From positions 186,001 to 250,000 of the forward strand of contig NZ_BBRI01000004.1 of the NCBI RefSeq assembly GCF_002090075.1: 64,000 nucleotides of DNA. The letters run 5' to 3'. Each line of letters starts with the position of its first letter. Positions within the stretch are counted from its first letter, which is position 1. Position numbers and translations under genes: made by a program. Of this stretch, positions 9,506 through 17,272 are shown piece by piece. Source of the stretch: Demequina sp. NBRC 110052 (GTDB lineage Bacteria; Actinomycetota; Actinomycetes; Actinomycetales; Demequinaceae). The notes beneath the pieces were generated by a model. The model did no database searches and was not told where the DNA came from. It worked only from the letters and a program-made list of their open reading frames with translations.

Positions 9506-10219
9506 TCAGAGCCTTCGCATCACAGAGACGACCTTGCCCATGATCTGCGCGTGCGTGCCGTCGATGGGCGTGTACGCGGGGTTGTGCGGCACGAGCCACA
9601 CCTGGCCGTCCTTGCGTCGGAAGGTCTTCACCGTCGCCTCGTCGTCGAGGAGTGCCGCGACGATGTCCCCGTTGTCGCACGAGGCCTGCCGGCGCACGAC
9701 GACCCAGTCGCCGTCGCAGATCGCGGCGTCCACCATCGAGTCGCCGGAGACCTTGAGCATGAACAGCTCACCCTCGCCGGTCAGCTGACGCGGGAGCGCG
9801 AAGACGTCCTCCACCGCCTGATCCGCCAGGATCGGGCCACCTGCCGCGATGCGGCCCACGAGGGGAACCGAGACGCTCGCGCCGGCGCCTTCGTCCGCCA
9901 CGGCGTACACGGCCGCCGTCGTCTGGGGGGTGGACTCGACCTCCTCGGGAAGGACCACCTCGATGGCGCGGGGACGGTGAGGGTCGCGCCGGAGCATGCC
10001 CTTGGACTCGAGAGCGCTGAGCTGGTGCTTGACGGACGACGTCGACGTGAGGCCTACCGCCTCGCCGATCTCGCGCATCGACGGCGGGTAGCCGCGGCTC
10101 GCGACCGAGTCACGGATGTGCTCGAGGATGCGGCGCTGGCGCTCCGTGAGCGCGCCGTTCGCCTCGACGTCCGGGAACTCGTGGACGGTCGCTCCCTGCT
10201 CGTTCGGCTCCTGCGCCAT
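9506..10219 (-). CDS. lexA: LexA repressor
   Basis: SOS transcriptional repressor, 237 residues. An N-terminal winged HTH ([32 protein letters not shown]) is followed by a linker and the S24 self-cleavage domain. The cleavage bond is A126-G127 in GRIAAGG, and the catalytic pair is S161 (SGDSMVD) and K198 (ATVKTF). RecA-promoted self-cleavage lifts repression. The ATG follows a GAGGAG ribosome site. Its own promoter carries an SOS box, so it is autoregulated, and it is divergent from the LysM gene with two more boxes. Confidence 0.97.
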   Translation of the reverse strand: MAQEPNEQGATVHEFPDVEANGALTERQRRILEHIRDSVASRGYPPSMREIGEAVGLTSTSSVKHQLSALESKGMLRRDPHRPRAIEVVLPEEVESTPQTTAAVYAVADEGAGASVSVPLVGRIAAGGPILADQAVEDVFALPRQLTGEGELFMLKVSGDSMVDAAICDGDWVVVRRQASCDNGDIVAALLDDEATVKTFRRKDGQVWLVPHNPAYTPIDGTHAQIMGKVVSVMRRL

Positions 10220-10266
10220 GGCCGCTCCTCCTCGCGATGTCAGACCCCGGTGGTGGTCTTGTCTCG

Positions 10267-10307
10267 ACCGTAGAGCAGCAGGACCACGAAATCAAACACA
10301 TGTTCGA
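10267..10307 (-). promoter_or_regulatory. lexA promoter with overlapping SOS box
   Basis: Reading the minus strand, TTGATT (10295-10290) and TACGGT (10272-10267) are separated by 17 nt, a good -35/-10 pair. A 16-bp actinobacterial SOS box, TCGAACATGTGTTTGA (10307-10292), overlaps the -35. LexA bound here would block its own promoter. Confidence 0.7.
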
Positions 10308-10314
10308 GCGTGTC

Positions 10315-10375
10315 TTGTGCCGGAGCGTCCGGCGTGCTACAACTAGAACATACGTTCGATAGAACATACGTTCGA
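10315..10375 (+). promoter_or_regulatory. LysM-gene promoter with perfect tandem SOS boxes
   Basis: TTGTGC (10315-10320), 17 nt, then TACAAC (10338-10343) form the promoter. Directly after the -10 come two identical 16-bp copies of TAGAACATACGTTCGA (10344-10359 and 10360-10375), head to tail without a spacer. Each holds the palindromic GAAC-N4-GTTC core of a LexA site. The second copy abuts the AAGGAG ribosome site, so LexA would cover the start point and leader. Confidence 0.75.
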
Positions 10376-10386
10376 AGGAGCGAGAG

Positions 10387-10704
10387 ATGACCATCGGAAC
10401 CGTGACCGTGACTGCACCCCGTACCCCGGTGGCGCGCCTGCGCCGCGCGCTCGTGGTGGTCGTGCTGCTCGCCGTCGGGCTGCTCGTCGCGCCGCAGGCC
10501 TTCGCCGGCACGGATGAGCCCGTGCAGTCCTCGGTGTCGACCTACACCGTGTCGTCAGGTGACACGCTGTGGGACATTGCCTCCTCGCTCACGCCCGCCG
10601 GTGGCGATGTGTCGGTGACGGTTGCTGACATCATCCAGCTGAACCGCATGGAGGGCTCCGGCCTGATCGCGGGGGAGCAGATCCTGGTGCCGGTCCGGGG
10701 CTGA
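10387..10704 (+). CDS. SOS-controlled LysM-domain envelope protein (YneA/ChiZ/DivS-like position)
   Basis: Small 105-residue protein with a basic N-terminus, one hydrophobic segment (about residues 21-40, ALVVVVLLAVGLLVAPQAFA) and a C-terminal LysM domain (about 52-102: YTVSSGDTLWDIASSL, then IIQLNRME, then LIAGEQILVPV). The hydrophobic segment may be a signal peptide or an anchor. Genes with this layout next to lexA and nrdR (Bacillus yneA, Corynebacterium divS, mycobacterial Rv2719c/chiZ) block or modulate division during SOS; that role is inferred here. It has the strongest SOS operator in the window and an AAGGAG site 6 nt before ATG. Confidence 0.88.
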   Translation: MTIGTVTVTAPRTPVARLRRALVVVVLLAVGLLVAPQAFAGTDEPVQSSVSTYTVSSGDTLWDIASSLTPAGGDVSVTVADIIQLNRMEGSGLIAGEQILVPVRG

Positions 10705-10818
10705 GTCTCGGCGGAGGGCGGGTCGCGCGCGGGCGCGCCGCCGGTCGGGTGGCACGTGGATGCGCGTCGCACCAGGTGTGGCGTGCGTGACGCGTGTGAT
10801 TCGTGGGAGAGTAGGGGC

Positions 10819-11283
10819 ATGTACTGCCCCTTCTGCAGGCACTCCGACTCCCGCGTGGTCGACTCGCGTGTCGCCGATGACGGCACGTCGATTCGCCGCA
10901 GGCGCGAGTGCCCCCATTGCGGGAAGCGCTTCTCTACCGTGGAGACCGCCACGCTGATGGTCGTCAAGCGGTCCGGCGTTGCCGAGCCATTCAGCCGCGA
11001 CAAGGTGGTGACGGGCGTACGCAAGGCATGCCAGGGCAGGCCAGTGAGTGACGACGACCTCGCGAAACTCGCCTACCGGGTCGAGGACACGCTCCGCGAA
11101 GGAGGCCAGGCTGAGGTGGACGCACTCCAGGTCGGGCGCGCCATTCTGCCCCCTCTGCGGGAGCTCGATGAGATCGCCTACCTGAGGTTCGCGAGCGTGT
11201 ACCAGGACTTCAACAGCCTCGACGACTTCCAGGCGGCGATCGATCGGCTCCGCGAAGAGGACGCCGCCCGCGCGGACGGCTGA
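10819..11283 (+). CDS. nrdR: Transcriptional repressor NrdR
   Basis: Regulator of ribonucleotide reductase genes that senses ATP/dATP. The 154-residue protein starts with the zinc ribbon (C3, C6, C31, C34 in MYCPFCRH and ECPHCGKRF), followed by the ATP-cone domain ([46 protein letters not shown]-like). A longer open frame from 10756 has no family similarity, and the zinc ribbon fixes the start at 10819. It follows the LysM gene after a 114-bp gap with no clear Shine-Dalgarno site. A terminator follows. Confidence 0.95.
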   Translation: MYCPFCRHSDSRVVDSRVADDGTSIRRRRECPHCGKRFSTVETATLMVVKRSGVAEPFSRDKVVTGVRKACQGRPVSDDDLAKLAYRVEDTLREGGQAEVDALQVGRAILPPLRELDEIAYLRFASVYQDFNSLDDFQAAIDRLREEDAARADG

Positions 11284-11289
11284 CATGAG

Positions 11290-11325
11290 ACGAGCCGCCC
11301 AGGGCTGAGACCCTGAGCGGCTCGT
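11290..11325. terminator. Convergent terminator between nrdR and serA
   Basis: ACGAGCCGC (11290-11298) pairs perfectly with GCGGCTCGT (11317-11325), and an inner CAGGG/CCCTG stem extends it. It lies between convergent nrdR and serA. Confidence 0.7.
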
Positions 11326-11361
11326 GTCACCGCGTGGCCCAGGTGGGCCGAGTGCTCACTG

Positions 11362-12558
11362 CTAGGACAGCACTCGCACCTGGACCGTTCCAGTCATGTT
11401 CCGCAGGACCTCGACGGCCTCGCGGCTCAGCCCAGAGGCGACGTCCGTCACCACGTATCCGAGCTCGCCGCGCGTGGCGAGCAGCTGCGCATCGATGTTG
11501 ACGCCGTGCTCCGCGAACACCTGGTTGACCGCCGCGAGCACACCGGGCACGTTCTCGTGCAGGTGAGCGACGCGGTGCGAGCCCTGCACCTGATCGAGCG
11601 ACAGGTTCGGCAGGTTGACCGACAGCGAAGTGGAGCCGTGCGCGACGTAGTCCCGCAGGCGCGAGGACACGAACTGGCCGATGTCGCGCTGCGCCTCTTC
11701 GGTCGAGCCGCCGATGTGTGGCGTGAGGATCACGTTCGGCACGTGCTGCAGCTCGGAGACGAACGGGTCGCCCTTCTTCTTGGGCTCGACCGGGAACACG
11801 TCGATCGCCGCGCCGCCGATGTGGCCGGACTCGAGTCCGTCCTTGAGCGCCTCGACGTCCACGATGAAGCCGCGCGAGAGGTTGAGGAACATCGCGCCTG
11901 GCTTCATGGCCTCGAACTGCTCGCGGCCGAAGAACCCCGAGTTCCCCTGGCGTCCGTCCACGTGCAGCGTGACGATATCGGCCTCGGCGAGCAGGGCGTG
12001 GAGCGACGGCATGGGAGTGGCGTTGCCGAGCGCAAGCTTCTCGGCCATGTCGAAGAAGATGACGTTCATGCCCAGCGCCTCGGCGATGACTGACAGCTGC
12101 GATCCGATGTTGCCGTAGCCGACGATGCCAAGCGTGCGCCCGCGGATCTCGTGCGCGCCGATGGCGCTCTTGGACCAGACGCCGTCGTGCATCGCGCGGT
12201 TGTGCTCGGCGAGGCGACGCGTCAGCGAGACCATCTCGGCCACAGCCATCTCGACTACGGAGCGCGTGTTCGAGTACGGCGCGTTGAACGCGGCGATGCC
12301 GTGGCGCGCTGCGGCCGACAGGTCGATCTGGTTGGTGCCGATCGAGTAGGCGCCGACCGCGAGCAGCGAGGGCGAGGCCTCGATGACGCGCTCGGTCAGA
12401 TGCGTCTTGGAGCGGATGCCGAGCAGTTCGACGCCCTTCAGGGCCTCGATCAGCTCGTCCTCGTCCATGGCGCCGTCGTGGGCTTCGACCTCGATGCCTG
12501 CGCCGTGGAGGATCTCGTGGGCGCGGGGGTGGAGGGACTCAAGTAGTAGTGCTCGCAC
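11362..12558 (-). CDS. serA: D-3-phosphoglycerate dehydrogenase (E. coli-type, with ACT domain)
   Basis: First committed step of serine synthesis. The 398-residue protein resembles E. coli SerA along its length: substrate domain (GIRSKTHLTERVIEA, FNAPYSNTRSVVEMA), Rossmann NAD site (LGIVGYGNIGSQLSVIAEALG), catalytic region (LNLSRGFIVDVEAL, LTPHIGGSTEEAQ), then a C-terminal ACT domain (HLHENVPGVLAAVNQVFAEHG), which in E. coli binds serine for feedback inhibition. The longer Mycobacterium-type intervening domain is absent. I use GTG at 12558 (VRALLLESLHP). An in-frame TTG at 12579 would add seven residues. Neither has a clear ribosome site. Confidence 0.93.
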   Translation of the reverse strand: MRALLLESLHPRAHEILHGAGIEVEAHDGAMDEDELIEALKGVELLGIRSKTHLTERVIEASPSLLAVGAYSIGTNQIDLSAAARHGIAAFNAPYSNTRSVVEMAVAEMVSLTRRLAEHNRAMHDGVWSKSAIGAHEIRGRTLGIVGYGNIGSQLSVIAEALGMNVIFFDMAEKLALGNATPMPSLHALLAEADIVTLHVDGRQGNSGFFGREQFEAMKPGAMFLNLSRGFIVDVEALKDGLESGHIGGAAIDVFPVEPKKKGDPFVSELQHVPNVILTPHIGGSTEEAQRDIGQFVSSRLRDYVAHGSTSLSVNLPNLSLDQVQGSHRVAHLHENVPGVLAAVNQVFAEHGVNIDAQLLATRGELGYVVTDVASGLSREAVEVLRNMTGTVQVRVLS

Positions 12559-12648
12559 GGGCGTTATCGTCTCGCACAATCAGGAGATTTCCCAACTCGG
12601 TGCGCCGGGGAGCGTGGAGAGGACTCGTGCAGGCGCTCTCTGCTGCTG

Positions 12649-14838
12649 TCAGCCGAGTCCGACGGGCAGCGCTCCTGTGTGCACGACGTCGAGGTGGCGC
12701 GTGGGTCGCGTGAGCGACACGTACAGGTCGCCTGGGCGGGTGGCGATGAGGGTTGGCTCGAGGACCACGGCGACGTCGAACTCGAGGCCCTTGGCGGCGA
12801 CCGCGCCGATGACCTCGATGGGGGAGCCGTCGCCGAGCCGCTCGCGCACCTGGGGTGCGAGGCTCTCGGGCGCGATCACCGCGACGAGTCCGCCGTCGCC
12901 CTGGTCGAGCCAGGCCTGGCGCTCGAGCGCCTGCGCCGTCGCGCGGCTCACCGCGTCGTCGGCTCGGTGGTAGGCGACCGCGTCGTCCACGTCGCGCGCC
13001 GCGCTCATGTCGCTCACGGGCAGGCCTGCGGCGCGTGCGAAGGACTGCGCGGCCTCTGCCACTGCGGAGGGGATGCGATACGAGACGGTGAGCTCGCGCA
13101 GGTTCCAATGCGCCCCGAAGACAGGGTCCATCGCCTCGGGCCACCAGCGTGCGCCAGCGGCGGACGCAGTCTGTGCGACATCGCCGACGATCGTGAACGA
13201 GCGGGTGGGGCAGCGGCGCACGAGCATGCGCCAGGCCATGGGGCTCAGCTCCTGCGCCTCGTCCACGACCACGTGTCCGTACGTCCACGAGCGGTCAGCG
13301 GCGGCGCGCTCCGCGACGCTGAGCCTCGACTCGGTGCCGCGCATGCGTGACGCGAGCGTCTCGGCGTCCACCTTGATCATGGTGTGGGCGCCGAAGCTCT
13401 CGATCACGTCCTTCGCGTACTGCAGCTCCTCCGCGGTGAGGTCCGACTGATCGGCGCGCGGCCCGCCGCCCGGCATGTCGCCGAGCAGCTCCGCAGCTTC
13501 GTCGAGCAGCGGCACGTCGGCGTCCGTGAACGGCGCCGATGCGGGCCTGAGCAGCAGTGCGCGCTCGGCCTCGGACAGGCCGGGCGCGGCGTTGTCGAGC
13601 AGGTGAGCCTTGGAGAAGAGATCCCGCAGCAGCTGCGCGGGAGTGAGGGGCAGCCAGCACAGGTTGATCGCGATGCGGATGTTCTTGTTGTCGCGGATCT
13701 CGCGCTCGACCTCGACCCTGTCCTCGGCGTCGAGGGTCTGCTCGAGCTGCTCGACGAGCTGCGTGGTGAGCCGCGAGATCATGTCCTTCGCGAACGTCGC
13801 GCGCGCCTCGTTGTGAGGCCGGCCGTCGCGTCGGGCGCGAGCCTGCGCATCGCGGATGTCTGATCGACGGATGACGACGGTGCGCCCGTCGATCCGCACC
13901 TTCTGGTCGCCTCGCGGCACTCGCTGCCGCTCGCGCACGGCTTTCTTGATGACGGTGGCCATGTCGGTGCGGCCCTTGATCGAGGCGACCTCGTCGGACT
14001 CGACGGCGGTGATCGCGACTCCCTTGACGAGCCCGGCGAGGGTAGTCGAGACGGCCCCCGTCTCACCGAGCGACGGGAGCACGTGGTCGATGTACCGCAG
14101 GAACTGGCGCGACGGTCCGATGAGGAGCACGCCGCGTCGCTCGAGCTGTTCGCGGTGGTGGTACAGCAGGTAGGCGGCACGGTGCAGGGCCACGGCGGTC
14201 TTGCCGGTGCCGGGGCCGCCCTGGACCACGAGCGCGCCCTCGATGGGTGCGCGGATGACGGCGTCCTGCTCGGCCTGGATCGTGGCGACGATGTCGCCCA
14301 TGCGGCCCGTGCGTCGGGCGTCGAGCGCGGCGAGCAGCGCTCCTTCGCCCGCGAGGGTGCCCTCGCGGCCGGAGGCGCGCAGGGCCTCGACGTCCAGCAC
14401 GTCGTCCTCGACTGCCGTGACGGTGCGCCCGCGCGTGGTGAGGTGGCGGCGGTTCATGACGCCGCCGGGGTTCGCGGCGGTCGCGGAGTAGAAAGCCCGC
14501 GCCGCTGGCGCGCGCCAGTCGGTCAGGAGCGGCACATGCTCTTCGTCCGACAGTCCGATGCGGCCCACATAGAGCGTGTCGCCCGCGGTCATGTCCAGGC
14601 GTCCGAAGCACAGCCGATCCTCGACGGCGTCGAGCTGCGCGATGCGGTCCTCGTAGAGCGTGGCGAACGCGTCGCGCTCGGAGCGGTTCTGTGGCGAGCC
14701 CGAGGGGCCCTCGCGCCTGACCTCGCCCAGGCGCGCCTCCGCTTCGGCGCGGAGCGCGTCGAGGCGCCCATACAGCGTGTCGACCACGCGCTGCTCGATC
14801 TCGAGTCCGTGCGTGGTGGCGGTGGCGTCATCCTGCAT
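12649..14838 (-). CDS. HelD/HelR-family RNA polymerase-associated ATPase
   Basis: UvrD-like (SF1) motor of 729 residues. An N-terminal coiled-coil arm (about residues 10-60: LEIEQRVVDTLYGRLDALRAE) precedes motor domain 1 with Walker A GGPGTGKT (about 207-214); VVDEAQELSPMAWRML is the Walker B box and GDVAQTAS the next motif. The C-terminal region has LTVSYRIP and VSLTRPTRHL. This order, with a large insertion between the motifs, fits HelD/HelR, which detach stalled RNA polymerase from DNA and in some actinobacteria give rifampicin tolerance. I start at ATG 14838, with GAGGTG just upstream; ATG at 14883 lacks a ribosome site. It is upstream of serA on the same strand, 90 bp away. Confidence 0.88.
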   Translation of the reverse strand: MQDDATATTHGLEIEQRVVDTLYGRLDALRAEAEARLGEVRREGPSGSPQNRSERDAFATLYEDRIAQLDAVEDRLCFGRLDMTAGDTLYVGRIGLSDEEHVPLLTDWRAPAARAFYSATAANPGGVMNRRHLTTRGRTVTAVEDDVLDVEALRASGREGTLAGEGALLAALDARRTGRMGDIVATIQAEQDAVIRAPIEGALVVQGGPGTGKTAVALHRAAYLLYHHREQLERRGVLLIGPSRQFLRYIDHVLPSLGETGAVSTTLAGLVKGVAITAVESDEVASIKGRTDMATVIKKAVRERQRVPRGDQKVRIDGRTVVIRRSDIRDAQARARRDGRPHNEARATFAKDMISRLTTQLVEQLEQTLDAEDRVEVEREIRDNKNIRIAINLCWLPLTPAQLLRDLFSKAHLLDNAAPGLSEAERALLLRPASAPFTDADVPLLDEAAELLGDMPGGGPRADQSDLTAEELQYAKDVIESFGAHTMIKVDAETLASRMRGTESRLSVAERAAADRSWTYGHVVVDEAQELSPMAWRMLVRRCPTRSFTIVGDVAQTASAAGARWWPEAMDPVFGAHWNLRELTVSYRIPSAVAEAAQSFARAAGLPVSDMSAARDVDDAVAYHRADDAVSRATAQALERQAWLDQGDGGLVAVIAPESLAPQVRERLGDGSPIEVIGAVAAKGLEFDVAVVLEPTLIATRPGDLYVSLTRPTRHLDVVHTGALPVGLG

Positions 14839-15003
14839 GGCATACACCTCGGGTGCTGTGCGTTGTCCGGCGAAGGCAGTCATCCATTATCGCAGGCGCG
14901 ACGCCCGCGCACGACCATGTGCGCGATGTCGGACGGCGGGGGCATCTCGCCGGTCGCGAACGCAGCCGGTCGCGTCGGAGCTGCGTGGAATGATGGAGGG
15001 ATC

Positions 15004-15912
15004 ATGGAACGACCGATGGTGACCTGGGACCCGGACGGGGTCGAGCGGTGGGCGCGCGAGGCGCCCTCCGACAGTGCTGTGATGGTGCATTCGCTGCGCG
15101 GCTTCATCGACGCGGGCAAGACCGGGCTGCTGGTCGCCGAGCATCTGCTGGAGATCGGCGAGCCCGTGCGGCTGGCGACGTTCGACATCGACCAGCTGCT
15201 CGACTACCGCTCTCGGCGCCCCGAGATGACGTTCTCCGTCAACGAGTGGACGTCGTATGACGAGCCGCATCTGGTGCTCGACATGGTGCACGACGCGGAG
15301 GGCTCGCCCTACCTGCTGCTGCACGGCTTCGAGCCGGACATCCAGTGGGAGGGCTACATCCGTGCCGTGCGCGACATCGCCGACCGGCTGCGGGTGGGGC
15401 TCACGCTGGGCACCCACGGGATCCCCATGGCCGCGCCTCACACGCGGCCGCTCGGAGTGACCGTGCACGGCACGCGGCAGGAGCTGCTGCCCGACCAGCC
15501 GAGCCCCTTCGGCACCATCACGGTGCCTGCGAGCGCGCAGAACCTGCTCGAGTACAGGTTCGGCCAGTGGGACCGGGACGTGGTGAACGTCGCGGTGCAC
15601 GTCCCGCACTACCTCGGCCAGTCGTCTTACCCGCAGGCCGCCCAGCGCGCCCTGTTGTCCCTCGAGGACCTCTCGGGGCTCGCGCTGCAGCCGCATGGTC
15701 TGGACGCCGTGGCGGCGGAGGCCGACGACGAGATCGAGCGACAGCTCGGTGAGTCGGAGGAGGTCGTCGCCGTCGTGAAGGCGCTCGAGGAGCAGTATGA
15801 CGAGTACCAGGAGTCGCGCGACGACCAGATGCTGCGTGACGGGATGCTTCCGTCGGCGGACGAACTGGGCGAGGAGTTCGAGAAGTACCTGCGCCAGCAG
15901 CGCCGCGACTGA
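15004..15912 (+). CDS. PAC2-family protein
   Basis: The 302-residue protein matches the PAC2 (proteasome assembly chaperone 2-like) family common in actinobacteria: MVHSLRGFIDAGKTGLLVAEHLL at the N-terminus, FDIDQLLDYRSRRP, the GFEPDIQWEGY motif, THGIPMAAPHTRP, and VPHYLGQSSYPQAAQRAL. The C-terminal 70 residues are acidic and probably coiled. The molecular role in bacteria is not established. ATG with GGAGGG 3 nt upstream. It is divergent from the HelD-like gene and followed by a long palindrome. Confidence 0.88.
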   Translation: MERPMVTWDPDGVERWAREAPSDSAVMVHSLRGFIDAGKTGLLVAEHLLEIGEPVRLATFDIDQLLDYRSRRPEMTFSVNEWTSYDEPHLVLDMVHDAEGSPYLLLHGFEPDIQWEGYIRAVRDIADRLRVGLTLGTHGIPMAAPHTRPLGVTVHGTRQELLPDQPSPFGTITVPASAQNLLEYRFGQWDRDVVNVAVHVPHYLGQSSYPQAAQRALLSLEDLSGLALQPHGLDAVAAEADDEIERQLGESEEVVAVVKALEEQYDEYQESRDDQMLRDGMLPSADELGEEFEKYLRQQRRD

Positions 15913-15921
15913 GCAGCCATT

Positions 15922-15949
15922 CTCGGCGTGTCGCGCGCGACACGCCGAG
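15922..15949. repeat. Perfect 28-bp palindrome after the PAC2 gene
   Basis: Left half CTCGGCGTGTCGCG (15922-15935) is the exact reverse complement of 15936-15949. It begins 10 bp after the PAC2 stop. It can fold as a 12-bp stem with a GCGC loop and so may terminate PAC2, but there is no T-run. A protein-binding site is the alternative. Confidence 0.6.
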
Positions 15950-15995
15950 GGAATCGCGGTCGCACGTCGCTTTTCGGGGCGCATGCATGACACAC

Positions 15996-16125
15996 TTGAT
16001 CCTGGTTGCAAGAACGTAGTGTGCAGGAACCCGCTCCGATGAGTGGGAGAAGTCATTGCGGCGACAAGCGCGGCACGGTGTCGCGCTTCCCTCCCAGGGC
16101 ACGACAAACAAAGGGAGACACCCGC
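15996..16125 (+). promoter_or_regulatory. cspA promoter region and long leader
   Basis: TTGATC (15996-16001) and TAGTGT (16017-16022) are a possible promoter with a short 15-nt spacer. It implies a leader of about 95 nt before the cold-shock gene, in line with long 5' UTRs of cspA genes. AAGGGAG precedes the ATG. Confidence 0.35.
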
Positions 16126-16329
16126 ATGGCGCAGGGTTCCGTGAAGTGGTTCAACGCAGAGAAGGGCTTTGGGTTCATCGCCCAGGACGGCGGCGGTGCC
16201 GACGTCTTCGTCCACTACTCCGCGATCGAGACCGATGGCTACCGCTCGCTCGACGAGCAGCAGCGCGTCGAGTTCGAGGTGACGCAGGGCCCCAAGGGCC
16301 CGCAGGCGTCGAACGTTCGTCCGCTCTGA
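16126..16329 (+). CDS. Cold-shock protein (CspA family)
   Basis: 67-residue single-domain OB-fold RNA chaperone that binds single-stranded RNA and DNA. RNP1 (KGFGFIA, residues 14-20) and RNP2 (DVFVHYSAI) are both intact, and the C-terminus [14 protein letters not shown] is typical of actinobacterial Csp proteins. The ATG at 16126 has AAGGGAG upstream. A longer open frame back to 16006 is the leader and not coding. Flanked by hairpins on both sides, so probably monocistronic. Confidence 0.95.
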   Translation: MAQGSVKWFNAEKGFGFIAQDGGGADVFVHYSAIETDGYRSLDEQQRVEFEVTQGPKGPQASNVRPL

Positions 16330-16339
16330 TCGGATGACG

Positions 16340-16357
16340 TGCGTCCCTAGGGACGCA
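16340..16357 (+). terminator. Short palindromic hairpin after the cold-shock gene
   Basis: TGCGTCC-CTAG-GGACGCA, a perfect 7-bp stem with a 4-nt loop, starts 11 nt after the stop. It has no T-run. Confidence 0.5.
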
Positions 16358-16370
16358 ACGCTGGAACTTC

Positions 16371-16406
16371 GCTGAGGGGCGGGGCCGTGAGGCCCCGCCC
16401 CTCAGC
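16371..16406. terminator. Strong convergent terminator, overlapping a stop codon
   Basis: A perfect 16-bp stem: GCTGAGGGGCGGGGCC (16371-16386), loop GTGA, then its complement (16391-16406). The right arm contains the stop codon of the minus-strand spermidine-synthase-like gene (16402-16404). It lies between that gene and the cold-shock gene. Confidence 0.75.
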
Positions 16407-17184
16407 CGTTCCAGTCCTCCTGGACGCCCGTCGGCAACGGTGCCGACGCCGCGTAGCGACGCAGCGACGGGGCGTCGACCGGCCCCGCGACGAGGATCAC
16501 GTTCCCGCGCCGGCGGCCCTTGAGCACGGCGTGCTCGGCGATCGCGATCACGTCCCCGAACGCGCGCCTCGCGGAGGCGACGTCTTCGCGCGAGGCTGCG
16601 GACGGCGACCCTGGACGTGCCCCCACATTCGCGACGACGAGCCCGCGAGGCCGCAGGGTCCGGCGGGCTTCGCTCCACCATGCGTCGCCGGCGAGATGCT
16701 CTGGCGTCCAGGCTCCCGCGAACGCGTCCCGCACTACCAGGTCCAGGCTGTCATCAGTGCGCCCCGCCAGGGCCTCCAGGCCATCCTGGGCGCGGATGCG
16801 CAGGCGCGGAGCCCGCGGCAGGTCCCACCACGTCCGCACGAGTTCGGGCAGCGTCGTGTCGACGTCGACGGCGATGTGCCCGGAGTCGGGGTACACGTGC
16901 GCCAGGTGGCGCGGCAGCGCGCAGGCAGCGGCGCCAACGTGCAGCGCGAGCATGCGCGCGGGCGGACGCCAGGCCGCGATCGCGGCGGCCGCATGCCTCA
17001 TGTACTCGAAGTCGAGTGTCGCGGGATCCTCGCGCAGGGGAGAGCTGGGAACATTGTTGACCCACAGAGTCGTTGTTCCATCAGACTCGTCACGGAGCTC
17101 GGCCGACCCGGTCGAGATGGTGAAAGGAACACCGCGGGGGACGTGGGGAGCGACGCCTCCTCGGGGTCGCTGCGCACGTGCCAT
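16402..17184 (-). CDS. Spermidine synthase-like (fused SAM-fold) protein
   Basis: The 260-residue protein has the Rossmann methyltransferase fold of polyamine aminopropyltransferase relatives: LALHVGAAACALPRHLAHVYP (motif I), IAVDVDTTLPELVR (acidic loop), DGLEALAGRTDDSLDLVVRDAF and LRPRGLVVANVG. Many actinobacteria have such stand-alone relatives without a proven substrate. The usual GGGxG is replaced by HVGAA, which argues against normal spermidine synthesis. The ATG at 17184 has TACCCT 6 nt upstream (leaderless pattern). The stop is inside a terminator stem. Confidence 0.75.
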   Translation of the reverse strand: MARAQRPRGGVAPHVPRGVPFTISTGSAELRDESDGTTTLWVNNVPSSPLREDPATLDFEYMRHAAAAIAAWRPPARMLALHVGAAACALPRHLAHVYPDSGHIAVDVDTTLPELVRTWWDLPRAPRLRIRAQDGLEALAGRTDDSLDLVVRDAFAGAWTPEHLAGDAWWSEARRTLRPRGLVVANVGARPGSPSAASREDVASARRAFGDVIAIAEHAVLKGRRRGNVILVAGPVDAPSLRRYAASAPLPTGVQEDWNG

Positions 17185-17190
17185 GGCCCC

Positions 17191-17196
17191 AGGGTA
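17191..17196 (-). promoter_or_regulatory. Putative -10 for the spermidine-synthase-like gene
   Basis: Minus-strand TACCCT, then GGGGCC, then ATG: the 6-nt leaderless spacing. Confidence 0.4.
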
Positions 17197-17225
17197 AAGG
17201 GCTGGTACAGAACCAGGCGAGGAAC

Positions 17226-17231
17226 TAGACT
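17226..17231 (+). promoter_or_regulatory. Putative -10 for the DUF3040 gene
   Basis: TAGACT about 41 nt before the ATG. The leader contains a strong AAGGAGG site. The -35 is not convincing. Confidence 0.35.
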
Positions 17232-17272
17232 GACACTACGACCAACCGGTCGAGGTCGAAGGAGGTGGCGAC

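Noticed and set aside
10705-10818. NrdR box or extra SOS box before nrdR
   Set aside because: No ACAC-ATAT-type NrdR repeat and no GAAC-N4-GTTC core in this gap; only GC-rich sequence with weak pairing.
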